Assembly (NCBI RefSeq): GCF_020622355.1
Contig: NZ_WHVL01000001.1
Coordinates: 1,054,001-1,118,000 of the forward strand
Reading direction: 5' to 3'
Source of the DNA: Vreelandella malpeensis
GTDB taxonomy: Bacteria; Pseudomonadota; Gammaproteobacteria; Pseudomonadales; Halomonadaceae
DNA length: 64,000 nucleotides
Below, one piece after another: positions 8,693 through 20,120 of the stretch. The translations under genes were made by a program, and so were the position numbers. Positions within the stretch are counted from its first letter, which is position 1; each line of letters begins with the position of its first letter. The notes under the pieces were generated by a model, which was given only the letters and a program-made list of their open reading frames with translations, was not told the origin of the DNA and did not search any database.

Positions 8693-8721
8693 TTGTACCC
8701 GACGTCTAAAAGTTGTACAAA
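8693..8721 (+). promoter_or_regulatory. Candidate autoregulated promoter of the MerR-type gene
   Basis: TTGTAC (8693-8698) as a -35 element and TACAAA (8716-8721) as a -10 element are 17 bases apart. A second TTGTAC begins 20 bases after the first, so the full palindrome TTGTACAA (8713-8720) overlaps the -10. MerR-family proteins commonly bind across the promoter spacer, which fits this layout. Confidence 0.45.
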
Positions 8722-8849
8722 GTAGCTCAGCGAAAAAAGGTTTTTCCCGATTCGATTGGGCAACAAGCAGCGATCGCTGCCTTTGTTGCCGCCACTTACG
8801 ACCGACCCCTGAGGCATCTGCAGCAGGCAACCAAGAGGCACTGGCGCCC

Positions 8850-9770
8850 ATGAGTACCAAGGCGACCCACCCACCCGACACGCCCCTCTATCCCATTCGG
8901 GAGGTTTCCCGATTGACCGGCGTGAACTCGGTGACCCTGCGCGCCTGGGAGCGCCGTTACGGTCTGATCTGCCCCCAGCGTACCCCCAAGGGGCACCGGC
9001 TCTACGCTCAGGACGACATCATCCGCATCGAGCGGATCTTGCAGTGGCTCAATCGCGGCGTACCGGTGAGCCAGGTGGCCGACCTGCTCGATCAGCCGGA
9101 AACCGTGGAAGCGCCCGTGCCGGACGCCGGCGACTGGGCGAGCCAGCGCCAGCAGTTGCTCGCCACCATCGAGACCATCGACCTGCCGAGGCTCGAGGCG
9201 CTCTACCAGCAGAGCTTGGCGCTCTATCCCTTGAGCATGGTGATCAACGAGCTCTGGCAGCCGGTGGTCAAGACGCTCGAGGCCAAGTGGGCCATCGAGC
9301 CGGACGAGCTGGTGCGCCGGGCGCTGGAGGCGTTTCTGCGCAGCCAGGTGGGTATTCGCCTGCACTACGCCAACCAGGCCACTCGCGGCCCCTTGATCCT
9401 GCTCAACGCCATGCCCGACGACCCGGGGCCGCTGTGGATGTTGATGGCCGCATTGATGGCCAGCGAACAGGGCTACCGCGTACAGCTTCTCGATCACACC
9501 CTGCCGCTTGCCGAGCTGCCTCAGGCGGTGAAGCGCCTGCACTGCTCCATGGTGCTGCTCACCAGCGGCCAGCGCGAAGCGGACGACTACGTTCGCCGTG
9601 CCCTGCCGGACACTGCCAAGACCCTGAACGTACCGCTCGGCGTCTGCGGCGAAGTGGCGCGCCTGCGCGACGCCGAGCTTCGCGACAGCGACGTGCACAT
9701 GCTCGGCGACGACCTGCCCCAGGCGATCGCCCGGCTGCGTCCGCTGCTGCGTGAGTCCGGCATCCTGTAG
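8850..9770 (+). CDS. MerR-type regulator beside photolyase (MlrA/LitR-like, cobalamin site degenerate)
   Basis: A 306-residue regulator. Residues 13-85 form a MerR winged helix (IREVSRLTGVNSVTLRAWERRYGL, shown in pieces: VNSVTLRAWERRYG), followed by a four-helix segment and a Rossmann-like C-terminal domain (from about residue 180). This is the architecture of CarH/LitR light sensors and of MlrA. Trp147 is retained, but the following region reads RRALEAF where cobalamin-binding members have Glu-His, and PDDPGPLW (189-196) replaces the segment that supplies the lower axial His. Vitamin B12 binding is therefore not expected. phrB starts 36 bases downstream, so the two form one operon. LitR-type regulators next to phrB control light-inducible genes in other bacteria. 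Confidence 0.85.
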   Translation: MSTKATHPPDTPLYPIREVSRLTGVNSVTLRAWERRYGLICPQRTPKGHRLYAQDDIIRIERILQWLNRGVPVSQVADLLDQPETVEAPVPDAGDWASQRQQLLATIETIDLPRLEALYQQSLALYPLSMVINELWQPVVKTLEAKWAIEPDELVRRALEAFLRSQVGIRLHYANQATRGPLILLNAMPDDPGPLWMLMAALMASEQGYRVQLLDHTLPLAELPQAVKRLHCSMVLLTSGQREADDYVRRALPDTAKTLNVPLGVCGEVARLRDAELRDSDVHMLGDDLPQAIARLRPLLRESGIL

Positions 9771-9806
9771 ATTCGCGTCCACGATCTAGTCTCCAAGGAG
9801 GGAGCC

Positions 9807-11213
9807 ATGGGATTACAGCTGGTCTGGTTTCGTACTGATCTTCGCGTTCACGACAACACCGCCCTTGCCGCCGCCGCGGCCCAGGGGCCGGTGGTGGCCG
9901 TGTTTCTGAGAAGCGTCGAGCAGTGGCAGCGCCATGGCCACGGCGCCAACAAGATCGATTTCTGGCACCGCAACGTCCGCGCGCTCAAGGAGAGTCTGAA
10001 CGCGCTGAACATTCCGCTGCTGTTTCGTGACATCGGCACCTACGACGGCGCCACCAAGGCGATCACCGAGATCGTGGCCGAGCACGACATCGAGCGCGTT
10101 CACTTCAATCATCAGTACCCGCTCAACGAGCGTCGGCGCGATCTGGCGGTGCTCGAGGCGCTCAAGGCCAAGGGCGTCTCCGCTCACGGCCACCACGATG
10201 CCATTGCCTTCGCTCCGGGCACGCTCTCGACCGGCAAGGGCGAGTACTACAGCGTCTTCACGCCGTTCGCCAAGGCCTGGCACAAGAACGTCACCGAGGC
10301 ACAGCTCTCGCTGCGCGATACCCCAGCCAAGCAAAAGCCGCTCTCCATCGGCAACAATGCCATCGCCGCGCTGCCGGATCTCGGTGGTACGCCGGTGGAC
10401 AAGAACGCGTGGCCGGCCGGCGAGGAGGCCGCCGCCGACCGCCTCGAGCGCTTCTTGCAACAGCGTGCCCAGCGCTATGGCGAACAGCGCGACTTTCCCG
10501 CCGTAGCGGGTACCAGCGAGCTCTCCGCGTACCTGGCGCTCGGCATCATCTCCTACCGCCAGTGCCTGCAGGCAGTGATGAGCCGCAACGGCGGGCACCT
10601 TGCCGACGGCGCAAAGGGCCTGACCACCTGGGTCAATGAGCTGGTCTGGCGCGAGTTCTACCAGCACGTGGCCTTCGGCTTTCCTCGCGTGGTGCGCCAC
10701 GAACCCTTCCAGGAGCACACGCGGGCGCTCAAGTGGCGCGACGACGACGAGGGCTTCAAGGCGTGGTGCGAAGGGCGCACCGGCTACCCGCTGGTGGATG
10801 CCGCCATGCGCCAACTGGTCGATACCGGCTGGATGCACAACCGCCTGCGCATGGTCACGGCAATGTTTCTGAGCAAGCACCTGCTGATCGACTGGCGCCG
10901 CGGCGAGCGCTTCTTTCTCGAGCACCTGATCGACGGCGACTTCTGCTCCAACAACGGCGGCTGGCAGTGGGCCGCGTCCACCGGCACCGATGCCGCCCCC
11001 TACTTTCGTATCTTCAACCCCACTACCCAGTCGACGCGCTTCGACCCAGACGGCGAGTTCATCGCCCACTGGCTGCCCGAGCTTGAAGAGCTTCCCACCA
11101 AGGCGCGCCACGCCCCCCCACGCGACATGCTGACCAAGCTCGACTACCCCGAGCCCATCGTCGATCACAAGGCGGCCCGCGCCCGGGCGCTCGAGGCCTT
11201 CAAGGCGCTCTAG
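9807..11213 (+). CDS. phrB: Deoxyribodipyrimidine photolyase
   Basis: A 468-residue class I CPD photolyase that repairs UV-induced pyrimidine dimers using FAD and light. The N-terminal antenna domain begins LVWFRTDLRVHDNTAL. The FAD domain contains WVNELVWREFYQHV, PLVDAAMRQL, TGWMHNRLRMVTAMFLSKH (near residues 330-350) and the Trp-rich WQWAASTGTDAAPYFRIFNP. The length matches the 472-residue E. coli enzyme. The start is preceded by AAGGAGG. It is the second gene of the MerR-phrB operon. Confidence 0.97.
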   Translation: MGLQLVWFRTDLRVHDNTALAAAAAQGPVVAVFLRSVEQWQRHGHGANKIDFWHRNVRALKESLNALNIPLLFRDIGTYDGATKAITEIVAEHDIERVHFNHQYPLNERRRDLAVLEALKAKGVSAHGHHDAIAFAPGTLSTGKGEYYSVFTPFAKAWHKNVTEAQLSLRDTPAKQKPLSIGNNAIAALPDLGGTPVDKNAWPAGEEAAADRLERFLQQRAQRYGEQRDFPAVAGTSELSAYLALGIISYRQCLQAVMSRNGGHLADGAKGLTTWVNELVWREFYQHVAFGFPRVVRHEPFQEHTRALKWRDDDEGFKAWCEGRTGYPLVDAAMRQLVDTGWMHNRLRMVTAMFLSKHLLIDWRRGERFFLEHLIDGDFCSNNGGWQWAASTGTDAAPYFRIFNPTTQSTRFDPDGEFIAHWLPELEELPTKARHAPPRDMLTKLDYPEPIVDHKAARARALEAFKAL

Positions 11214-11304
11214 CGCCGCTGGCGCGACGTTAAGTCGACGATGGCGTGCATTCGGCGGTTTCCGGAAGTAGACTAGGCGTGGCCTTGCCAGCCGCTTGCG
11301 ACGT

Positions 11305-11332
11305 TTGACCTGAGCGCCATCCTTCAGGTCAA
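11305..11332. promoter_or_regulatory. Perfect inverted repeat upstream of fabA
   Basis: TTGACCTGA (11305-11313) and TCAGGTCAA (11324-11332) are perfect inverted arms with a 10-base spacer, 45 bases before the fabA start. There is no T-tract, so it is more like an operator than a terminator. Its regulator is unknown. Confidence 0.45.
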
Positions 11333-11377
11333 GCGCCTTAGGCGGCCAACGACCACCCTGATACTCGGAACGATTCA

Positions 11378-11893
11378 GTGACCAAGCAACACTCCTTTGA
11401 TCGCGAAGAACTGCTGGCCTGCTCCCGCGGCGAGCTGTTCGGCCCCGGCAACGCACAGCTTCCGGCTCCCAACATGCTGATGCTTGACCGCATCACGCGC
11501 ATTCACGAAGAAGGCGGCGAGCACGGCAAGGGCGAACTGATCGCCGAGCTCGATATCACCCCGGATCTGTGGTTCTTCGACTGCCACTTCCCGGGCGACC
11601 CGGTCATGCCGGGCTGCCTCGGTCTGGACGCCATGTGGCAGCTGGTCGGCTTTCACCTGGGCTGGCTGGGCCACCCCGGTCGCGGGCGGGCGCTGGGCTG
11701 TGGCGAAGTGAAATTCAGCGGCCAGATCATGCCCGATGCCAAGACGGTGACCTACCGCATCAACATCAAGCGGGTGATCACGCGGCGTCTGATTCTCGGT
11801 ATCGCCGACGGCACGGTCTCCGTGGATGGCCGCGATATCTACCAGGCCAATGACCTGCGCGTTGGCCTATTCACCTCCACCGCGAATTTCTGA
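11378..11893 (+). CDS. fabA: 3-hydroxydecanoyl-ACP dehydratase/isomerase
   Basis: A 171-residue bifunctional enzyme that dehydrates 3-hydroxydecanoyl-ACP and isomerises the product to cis-3-decenoyl-ACP, the entry to unsaturated fatty acids. Catalytic His70 (in [13 protein letters not shown]) and Asp84 (in LGLDAMWQL) are at the canonical positions. The start is GTG at 11378, giving the expected MTKQHSF N-terminus; the ribosome-binding site is weak. fabB follows 12 bases after the stop, forming the standard fabAB operon. Confidence 0.98.
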   Translation: MTKQHSFDREELLACSRGELFGPGNAQLPAPNMLMLDRITRIHEEGGEHGKGELIAELDITPDLWFFDCHFPGDPVMPGCLGLDAMWQLVGFHLGWLGHPGRGRALGCGEVKFSGQIMPDAKTVTYRINIKRVITRRLILGIADGTVSVDGRDIYQANDLRVGLFTSTANF

Positions 11894-11905
11894 CAGGAGG
11901 CTTCC

Positions 11906-13123
11906 ATGCGACGAGTGGTAGTCACCGGCCTGGGCATCGTTTCCTGCCTGGGCAACGACCAGCACCAAGTCTTGGACGCGCTGAAAAGCGGACGCAGCGG
12001 CATTCGCTTCAAAGAGGAGTACGCCGAGCGCGGCTTTCGAAGCCAGGTCGCCGGCAGCGTCGACATCGACCTCGAGTCACTGATCGACCGCAAGTTGTTG
12101 CGCTTCATGGGTGATGCGGCAGCCTACGCCTACGTCTCCATGGCCCAGGCGATCGAGGATTCCGGCCTGGCGCCGGAACAGGTCTCCAACGAGCGTACCG
12201 GCCTGATCGCTGGCTCCGGCGGCGCTTCCAGCGCCAATCAGGTGGAAGCCGCCGACGTGATGCGCGAGAAGGGCCTGCGCCGCGTGGGGCCCTACCGGGT
12301 CACCCGCACCATGGGCAGCACCGTCTCGGCGTGTCTGGCCACGCCCTTCAAGATCAAGGGCGTGAACTACTCGATCTCCTCTGCCTGCGCCACTTCGGCG
12401 CACTGTATCGGCAGCGCCATGGAGCAGATTCAGCTGGGCAAGCAGGACGTGGTGTTCGCCGGCGGCGGCGAGGAAGAGCACTGGACGCTGTCGTGCCTGT
12501 TCGACGCCATGGGCGCGCTCTCGACCCACTACAACGATACCCCGGACAAGGCCTCGCGGCCTTATGATCAGTCGCGTGACGGCTTCGTCATCGCCGGCGG
12601 CGGCGGCATGGTGGTGCTCGAGGAGCTCGAGCACGCCAAGGCGCGCGGCGCCAAGATCTACGGTGAGGTCGTAGGCTACGGGGCCACCTCCGACGGCGTC
12701 GACATGGTCGCCCCCTCCGGCGAGGGCGCGATGCGCTGCATGCGCCAGGCGCTGGCCACCGTCGATGGCGACATCGACTACATCAACACCCACGGCACTT
12801 CGACGCCGGTGGGCGATGTGGCGGAGCTCAAGGCGATCCGCGCGGTGTTCGGCGACTCCACCCCGGCGATGAGCTCGACCAAGTCGCTGACCGGCCACTC
12901 GCTGGGTGCTACCGGCGTGCAGGAGGCGATCTACTCGCTTCTGATGATGCAGCACGGCTTCGTCGCCGCCTCGGCCAACGTCACCACCCTCGACGAGCAG
13001 GCGGACGGTTTCGACATCGTCACCCAGCGCCGCGATAACGTTGCCATCGAGCGTGCGCTCTCCAACAGCTTCGGCTTTGGCGGCACCAACGCGAGCCTGG
13101 TGCTCCAGCGCTACGTCGACTGA
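11906..13123 (+). CDS. fabB: 3-oxoacyl-ACP synthase I
   Basis: A 405-residue beta-ketoacyl-ACP synthase that elongates unsaturated acyl-ACPs made by FabA. The nucleophile motif [10 protein letters not shown] is near residue 163, and the two catalytic His motifs are [11 protein letters not shown] (near 298) and [12 protein letters not shown] (near 333). The C-terminal [13 protein letters not shown] is typical. The start is preceded by AGGAGG. A strong hairpin follows the gene. Confidence 0.98.
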   Translation: MRRVVVTGLGIVSCLGNDQHQVLDALKSGRSGIRFKEEYAERGFRSQVAGSVDIDLESLIDRKLLRFMGDAAAYAYVSMAQAIEDSGLAPEQVSNERTGLIAGSGGASSANQVEAADVMREKGLRRVGPYRVTRTMGSTVSACLATPFKIKGVNYSISSACATSAHCIGSAMEQIQLGKQDVVFAGGGEEEHWTLSCLFDAMGALSTHYNDTPDKASRPYDQSRDGFVIAGGGGMVVLEELEHAKARGAKIYGEVVGYGATSDGVDMVAPSGEGAMRCMRQALATVDGDIDYINTHGTSTPVGDVAELKAIRAVFGDSTPAMSSTKSLTGHSLGATGVQEAIYSLLMMQHGFVAASANVTTLDEQADGFDIVTQRRDNVAIERALSNSFGFGGTNASLVLQRYVD

Positions 13124-13146
13124 CGATTCCGATCGACCCGCGATAA

Positions 13147-13177
13147 CGAGAACGGCGCCCTTGGGGCGCCGTTCTCG
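13147..13177. terminator. Bidirectional terminator between fabB and the plsC-like gene
   Basis: A perfect 14-bp stem (CGAGAACGGCGCCC / GGGCGCCGTTCTCG) with loop TTG is followed by TTT on the plus strand. It separates the convergent fabB and acyltransferase genes. Confidence 0.85.
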
Positions 13178-13199
13178 TTTCTACCTCTACCCTCGCTTG

Positions 13200-13964
13200 C
13201 TACTTCGCCGTGGGTGCGGCTTCCAGCGCCGTTGGCGTTTCGCCGCGCGGCACATCGGAGATCTCTTCCAGAGTCATCTCGATCCAGCGCTCGACCTCCG
13301 CCAGCACCTCGTCCGGGGTGCGGCCTTCAGTCGGGATCGGCGCGCCGATGCGCACTCGCAGCACGCCAGGACGCTTGATCCAGTAGCGCCCGGGCCAGCG
13401 CTCGCCGGCGTTGTGCGCTACCGGCAGCACCGGTACGCCGGCGCGGCATGCGATCACCGTACCGCTCTTGTTGTAGCGCTTGCGCTGCCCAGGATCCACC
13501 CGAGTCCCCTCGGGAAAGATCAGCACCGATAGCCCGCTCTGCAGCCGCGCCACGCCCTGGGTCAACACCTGCTTCATCGCCCGGGCGGGCTTGGAGCGGT
13601 CGAGGCCGATCGGACGCAGAAGGCGCAGCCCCCAACCGAAGATGGGGATGCGCAACAGCTCCTGCTTGAGCACCGTGCAGACCGGCGGCTTCATCACCTG
13701 CAAAAACACCGTCTCCCACTCGCACTGGTGATTGGCCTGGATGACGCAAGGCCCGGCCGGAATGTGCTCGCGACCCTGGATGTCGTAGCGCACGTTGCAC
13801 GCCACACGGAACCAGAAGATCAGGAAGTAGTTGTACAGGTTCAGCAGCCGGTAGCGACCGGCCAGCGGCAGAAACGGCGCCAGCGGCAAAAACAGCACGC
13901 CGCACAGCAGCATCGCCGAAAAGTAGCCCAGATAGAACACCAGGCTGCGAAAAGCGTTGGTCAA
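13200..13964 (-). CDS. plsC: 1-acylglycerol-3-phosphate O-acyltransferase (PlsC-like)
   Basis: A 254-residue membrane-associated acyltransferase that would make phosphatidic acid from lysophosphatidic acid. An N-terminal hydrophobic segment (residues ~5-30) precedes the acceptor motif NHQCEWE, a variant of NHxxxxD in which Glu replaces Asp, and the FPEGTR motif. I chose TTG at 13964: AAGGAG lies seven bases upstream, and the TTGA overlaps the stop of the upstream gene. The longer frame upstream runs inside the neighbouring gene and is not credible. The Glu for Asp change in the HX4D motif is worth noting but the rest of the fold is intact. Confidence 0.85.
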   Translation of the reverse strand: MTNAFRSLVFYLGYFSAMLLCGVLFLPLAPFLPLAGRYRLLNLYNYFLIFWFRVACNVRYDIQGREHIPAGPCVIQANHQCEWETVFLQVMKPPVCTVLKQELLRIPIFGWGLRLLRPIGLDRSKPARAMKQVLTQGVARLQSGLSVLIFPEGTRVDPGQRKRYNKSGTVIACRAGVPVLPVAHNAGERWPGRYWIKRPGVLRVRIGAPIPTEGRTPDEVLAEVERWIEMTLEEISDVPRGETPTALEAAPTAK

Positions 13965-14848
13965 GCCGTCTCTCCTTGTGGCGGGCGCGCTTCGTCGCGG
14001 GTCAGGCACCACGCATCCAGCATGCGCCCCACTTCCAGGCGCCACGGCTTCTGGTGCACGCCGAAGACGTCCAGCACCCGGCGGCAGTTGAGCACACGCC
14101 GCAGCTTGGCATCGTGGTGATGATTGAGCGCCTGGACCGCCCCCAGCGCCACCGTCTCGCCGCGTCCTTCGAGATGCGTGGCGAGCTGAGTGCGCACCAC
14201 CGAGGAGAAGGTGAACGCGCTGACCGGCTCGATGCCCGCCAGATGGTAGGCGCCCCAGGCATCGGCACCACACCCCTGCTGGGCAAGCATGCCGATCAGC
14301 GCCATGGCGACCGCGTCGACCGAGGTGGGGCAACAGATCACGTCCTCGGCGGCGCGCACGCTCTGCCCCAACATCAGACTATCGATGATCTCGCTGAGCC
14401 AGGCGTGGCTGCCTTCGAGGGCGAACAGCGGCCCCAGACGCACGATCAGGTGGCGGTGGTACTCGGCGCGAATGCGATCGCCGGTGGTCACCAGCCGGCG
14501 CAGCGACTCATCCCGCGGAGCGGGCACCACGTGCTCGTCGATGGGAATCTCGAAGCCTTCCTCGTAGAGCTCGTCGGCCACGCACCACACCAGCGCCACG
14601 CCATTGGCCTTGCACGCCTCCATGCACGCCTCTACCGCATCGGCGTGGGCCTGCACCTCGGCAGGTGGACGTCGACCCGGGTGCGTCATGGGCGGCACGA
14701 TCACCGCATCCGGGTCGATCGCTGCAAGTTCGGTCGCGCCCACGCCGAACCCCTGCTCGATGACCAGTTCGGTATCGGCGCGCCGGCTGGCTTCCCGGGC
14801 GAGCGCCAGACTCAGACAGTGCCCGGCATCCAGTATCAAAAGCTTCAA
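13961..14848 (-). CDS. Sugar-nucleotide-binding protein, RmlD-like
   Basis: A 295-residue protein with an SDR-like start (MKLLILDAG) and the family pattern around VTTGDRIRAEYHRHLIVRLG seen in dTDP-4-dehydrorhamnose reductase-like proteins. The classical GxxGxxG loop and the YxxxK motif are not clear, so reductase activity is uncertain. Its stop overlaps the start of the PlsC-like gene, so both are co-translated. Function in the cell is unknown. Confidence 0.65.
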   Translation of the reverse strand: MKLLILDAGHCLSLALAREASRRADTELVIEQGFGVGATELAAIDPDAVIVPPMTHPGRRPPAEVQAHADAVEACMEACKANGVALVWCVADELYEEGFEIPIDEHVVPAPRDESLRRLVTTGDRIRAEYHRHLIVRLGPLFALEGSHAWLSEIIDSLMLGQSVRAAEDVICCPTSVDAVAMALIGMLAQQGCGADAWGAYHLAGIEPVSAFTFSSVVRTQLATHLEGRGETVALGAVQALNHHHDAKLRRVLNCRRVLDVFGVHQKPWRLEVGRMLDAWCLTRDEARPPQGETA

Positions 14849-14892
14849 GGCGGAAGGCCTCCTGTTACCCGGCCGACCGGGTCATGGCGTCG

Positions 14893-15528
14893 TCAGAACG
14901 GGATTTCGTCGTCGAAGTCGTCGAAGTTGCCCGGATCCGGCGCGCCGAAGCGGTTGTTGTCGCCTTGCGGCTGGCCACCCCGGCTGGGTGCGCCCTGACC
15001 ACCCTGCTGGGGGTTCTGGCCGTACTGGCCGGGCGGCGTGCCCTGGGCTGCGCCACCAGCGTACTGGTTGCTCTGCGCCGGCGCGTTCTGATAGCCCTGG
15101 TTCTGGGGCGGCGCACTCTGGGGAGCACCGTTCTGGTAGCCGCCGCCTTGATAGTTCTGCTGCGGGGCGCCGCCGCCCTGGAAATCGCCGCTGCGACCGT
15201 CGAGCATCTGCATGTCGTTGGCGACGATCTCGGTGCTGAAGCGGTCCTGGCCGTTCTGGTCCTGCCACTTGCGCGTCTGCAGGCGGCCTTCGATGTACAC
15301 CTTGGAGCCCTTCTTCAGGTACTGCTGGGCGATCTCGGCGGTCTTGTTGAACAGCACGATACGGTGCCACTCGGTGCGCTCCTGGCGCTGGCCACTCTGG
15401 CGGTCGGTCCAGGTGTCCGAGGTCGCCAGGTTCAGGTTCGCCACCGCCGTGCCGGACGGCGTGAAGCGTACTTCCGGGTCCTGGCCCAGGTTGCCGATCA
15501 GGATGACTTTGTTGATACCGCGCGCCAT
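14893..15528 (-). CDS. ssb: Single-stranded DNA-binding protein
   Basis: A 211-residue SSB that coats single-stranded DNA in replication and repair. The OB fold covers residues 1-110 ([20 protein letters not shown] at the start; [22 protein letters not shown] in the middle, here in part: [12 protein letters not shown]). A long Gly/Gln/Asn-rich linker follows (about 115-195), and the acidic tip ends DFDDEIPF, the protein-interaction tail. The neighbourhood ssb, MFS transporter and uvrA is common in gammaproteobacteria. Confidence 0.97.
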   Translation of the reverse strand: MARGINKVILIGNLGQDPEVRFTPSGTAVANLNLATSDTWTDRQSGQRQERTEWHRIVLFNKTAEIAQQYLKKGSKVYIEGRLQTRKWQDQNGQDRFSTEIVANDMQMLDGRSGDFQGGGAPQQNYQGGGYQNGAPQSAPPQNQGYQNAPAQSNQYAGGAAQGTPPGQYGQNPQQGGQGAPSRGGQPQGDNNRFGAPDPGNFDDFDDEIPF

Positions 15529-15651
15529 GGCTCGCTCCTCGTTGATTGGATCGTTCGATGTCGTGGGCGGCGAAGCTGCGCCGCGCCGTCGTTGCTCGTT
15601 AGGGTATCACCGATTGACTCGGCACGGATTCACCCTGTGTAAACTCGCCGG

Positions 15652-17031
15652 TCACGGCTTGGAGGGGGGAATCAGCTCGTCCAGCGCCGCCCGATCGAGC
15701 GCCTGGCGATTCACCTTAAGATACATCAGCCGCTCTTCGGGCACGACCATCACGTCCTCGACGCCGACCACGTCGGCCAGACGCTGCATCAGCATGTCCA
15801 AGGTGTCCGGATGGGTATCCTCCAGCGCCACTACCTCGCTCGAAAGCGGCGGCGGCGACGGCAGGTGCCACATGCCAAGCCACCACACCGCGCCCAGCAG
15901 CGCGCAGCCGATGAACACCGCGTCGAGCCCGAAGGCGCTGGAGAGCGCCCCGCCCAGGGTGCCGCCGAGAAAAGCGCCGAGAAACTGGCTGGTGGAGTAC
16001 ATGCCCATGGCGGTGCCTTTGGCACCGGCCGGGGCGAGCTTGCTGAGCATCGAGGGCAGCGTGGCCTCCAGCAGGTTGAAACCGGTGAAGAACACGAACA
16101 GTCCGACGAACAGCGCCTTGCCGTGAAACGCTGGCAAGGCGAGCGCGGCCAGGCTCACGGCGATGGCGCCGATCGCCAGCAGGCAGACCGCCTTCATGCG
16201 CTGGCGCTTCTCGCCGACGATGATCAGCGGCACCATGGCAACGAACGACAGCGCCATGATCGAAAGATAGACCAGGCCGTGGTACTCCATCGCAACGCCG
16301 GCGTCGACCAGCCGGAAGGGAATCGCCACGAAGATCGCCATCAATACCAGATGCAGCGAGAAGATCGAACCGTTGAGCCGCCACAGATCCTTTCGCGCGG
16401 CCACGCTCTTGAACTGGGCGCGATCCATCCCCACATCCTTGTGTCGGACCCGGCGTGGCGCCGGCGGCACCCAGCGCCACAGCACCAGAAGCCCGATCAC
16501 CGTGAGCAGCGCCGTGGCCCAGAAGATGCCGGACAGGCCCGCCCAACCGGCGAGCCAGGGCCCGAGCACCATGGCGATGGCGAAGGACACGCCGATGGAG
16601 AGCCCGATGGTCGCCATGGCGGCGGTGCGCACCTGCTCGCGGGTCTGGTCGGCCAGAAGCGCCATGATGGCAGCAGCGACGGCGCCAGCGCCCTGAAGGG
16701 CGCGGCCGACGATGATGCCGCCGATGGAGTCCGCCGAGGCCGCCACGACGCTGCCCAGCGCGAAGACGACGAGTCCCAGCGCAATGATGCGCTTGCGCCC
16801 GAAGCGGTCCGAAAGCAGCCCGAAAGGAATCTGCAGCGCCGCCTGGGTGAGCCCGTAGACCCCCAGGGCCACGCCGATCAGCAAGGGCGTGGCGCCGTGC
16901 AGCGCGTCGGCGTAGAGGGCGAGCACGGGCAGCACCATGAACAGCCCCAGCATGCGGGATGCGTAGAGCCCCGCCAGCCCGCTGATTGCACGGCGTTCAG
17001 AGCCCAGCAGCAGGGTGGAAACGTTGCGCAT
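15652..17031 (-). CDS. MFS transporter, YajR-like
   Basis: A 459-residue major facilitator with about twelve membrane segments. The MFS signature between helices 2 and 3 reads GLLSDRFGRKRIIALG. The C-terminal ~70 cytoplasmic residues (MLMQRLADVVGVEDVMVVP, then YLKVNRQALDRAALDEL) resemble the YAM domain of E. coli YajR. The substrate is unknown. I chose the ATG at 17031: AAGGG is correctly spaced and the preceding 15 codons are not conserved-looking. It is divergent from uvrA. Confidence 0.85.
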   Translation of the reverse strand: MRNVSTLLLGSERRAISGLAGLYASRMLGLFMVLPVLALYADALHGATPLLIGVALGVYGLTQAALQIPFGLLSDRFGRKRIIALGLVVFALGSVVAASADSIGGIIVGRALQGAGAVAAAIMALLADQTREQVRTAAMATIGLSIGVSFAIAMVLGPWLAGWAGLSGIFWATALLTVIGLLVLWRWVPPAPRRVRHKDVGMDRAQFKSVAARKDLWRLNGSIFSLHLVLMAIFVAIPFRLVDAGVAMEYHGLVYLSIMALSFVAMVPLIIVGEKRQRMKAVCLLAIGAIAVSLAALALPAFHGKALFVGLFVFFTGFNLLEATLPSMLSKLAPAGAKGTAMGMYSTSQFLGAFLGGTLGGALSSAFGLDAVFIGCALLGAVWWLGMWHLPSPPPLSSEVVALEDTHPDTLDMLMQRLADVVGVEDVMVVPEERLMYLKVNRQALDRAALDELIPPSKP

Positions 17032-17155
17032 AATGCCCTTTTGACAAAGTGCCCGGTTGAAACGGTAGAGGACCAAGGCCCGGGAAAGCCCTCCATTCTA
17101 GCGCTTTGCACTGACGCTGGAAACGCCGCCCTTGCGACAAAGCGTCCCTGCCGCT

Positions 17156-17185
17156 TTGCCGTATCCGGGACGTCAAACATATACT
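17156..17185 (+). promoter_or_regulatory. Candidate uvrA promoter
   Basis: TTGCCG (17156-17161) and TATACT (17180-17185) have an 18-base spacer and lie 31 bases upstream of the uvrA start. I saw no CTGT-N8-ACAG LexA box in this gap. Confidence 0.4.
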
Positions 17186-17215
17186 TACGCTTTTGCCACG
17201 CGATTCGAGGTGTTG

Positions 17216-20044
<2,829 letters not shown>

Positions 20045-20120
20045 TCTGCACGCGACGCCAGGGATGGCGGCGCTGAAACATGTCATCGTTTTCGGACGAC
20101 CCGCTTGAAGGAGCAGTAAC

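Larger units (their letters stand above)
8539..8849. other. 311-base non-coding region upstream of the MerR-type gene
   Basis: This gap has no credible gene. It holds a tandem 16-bp repeat (8583-8615) and a TTGTAC/TTGTACAA pair (8693-8720) that may form the promoter and operator of the MerR-type gene. From 8720 to 8849 it is an A- and G-rich leader without an obvious structure. Confidence 0.6.

Noticed and set aside
13831-13838. TTGTACAG resembling the TTGTACAA sites
   Set aside because: Lies inside the plsC-like coding sequence and is explained by its Tyr codons; not in a promoter position.
17077-17215. SOS (LexA) box expected in front of uvrA
   Set aside because: No CTGT-N8-ACAG pattern was seen in the gap; regulation by LexA is not supported here.
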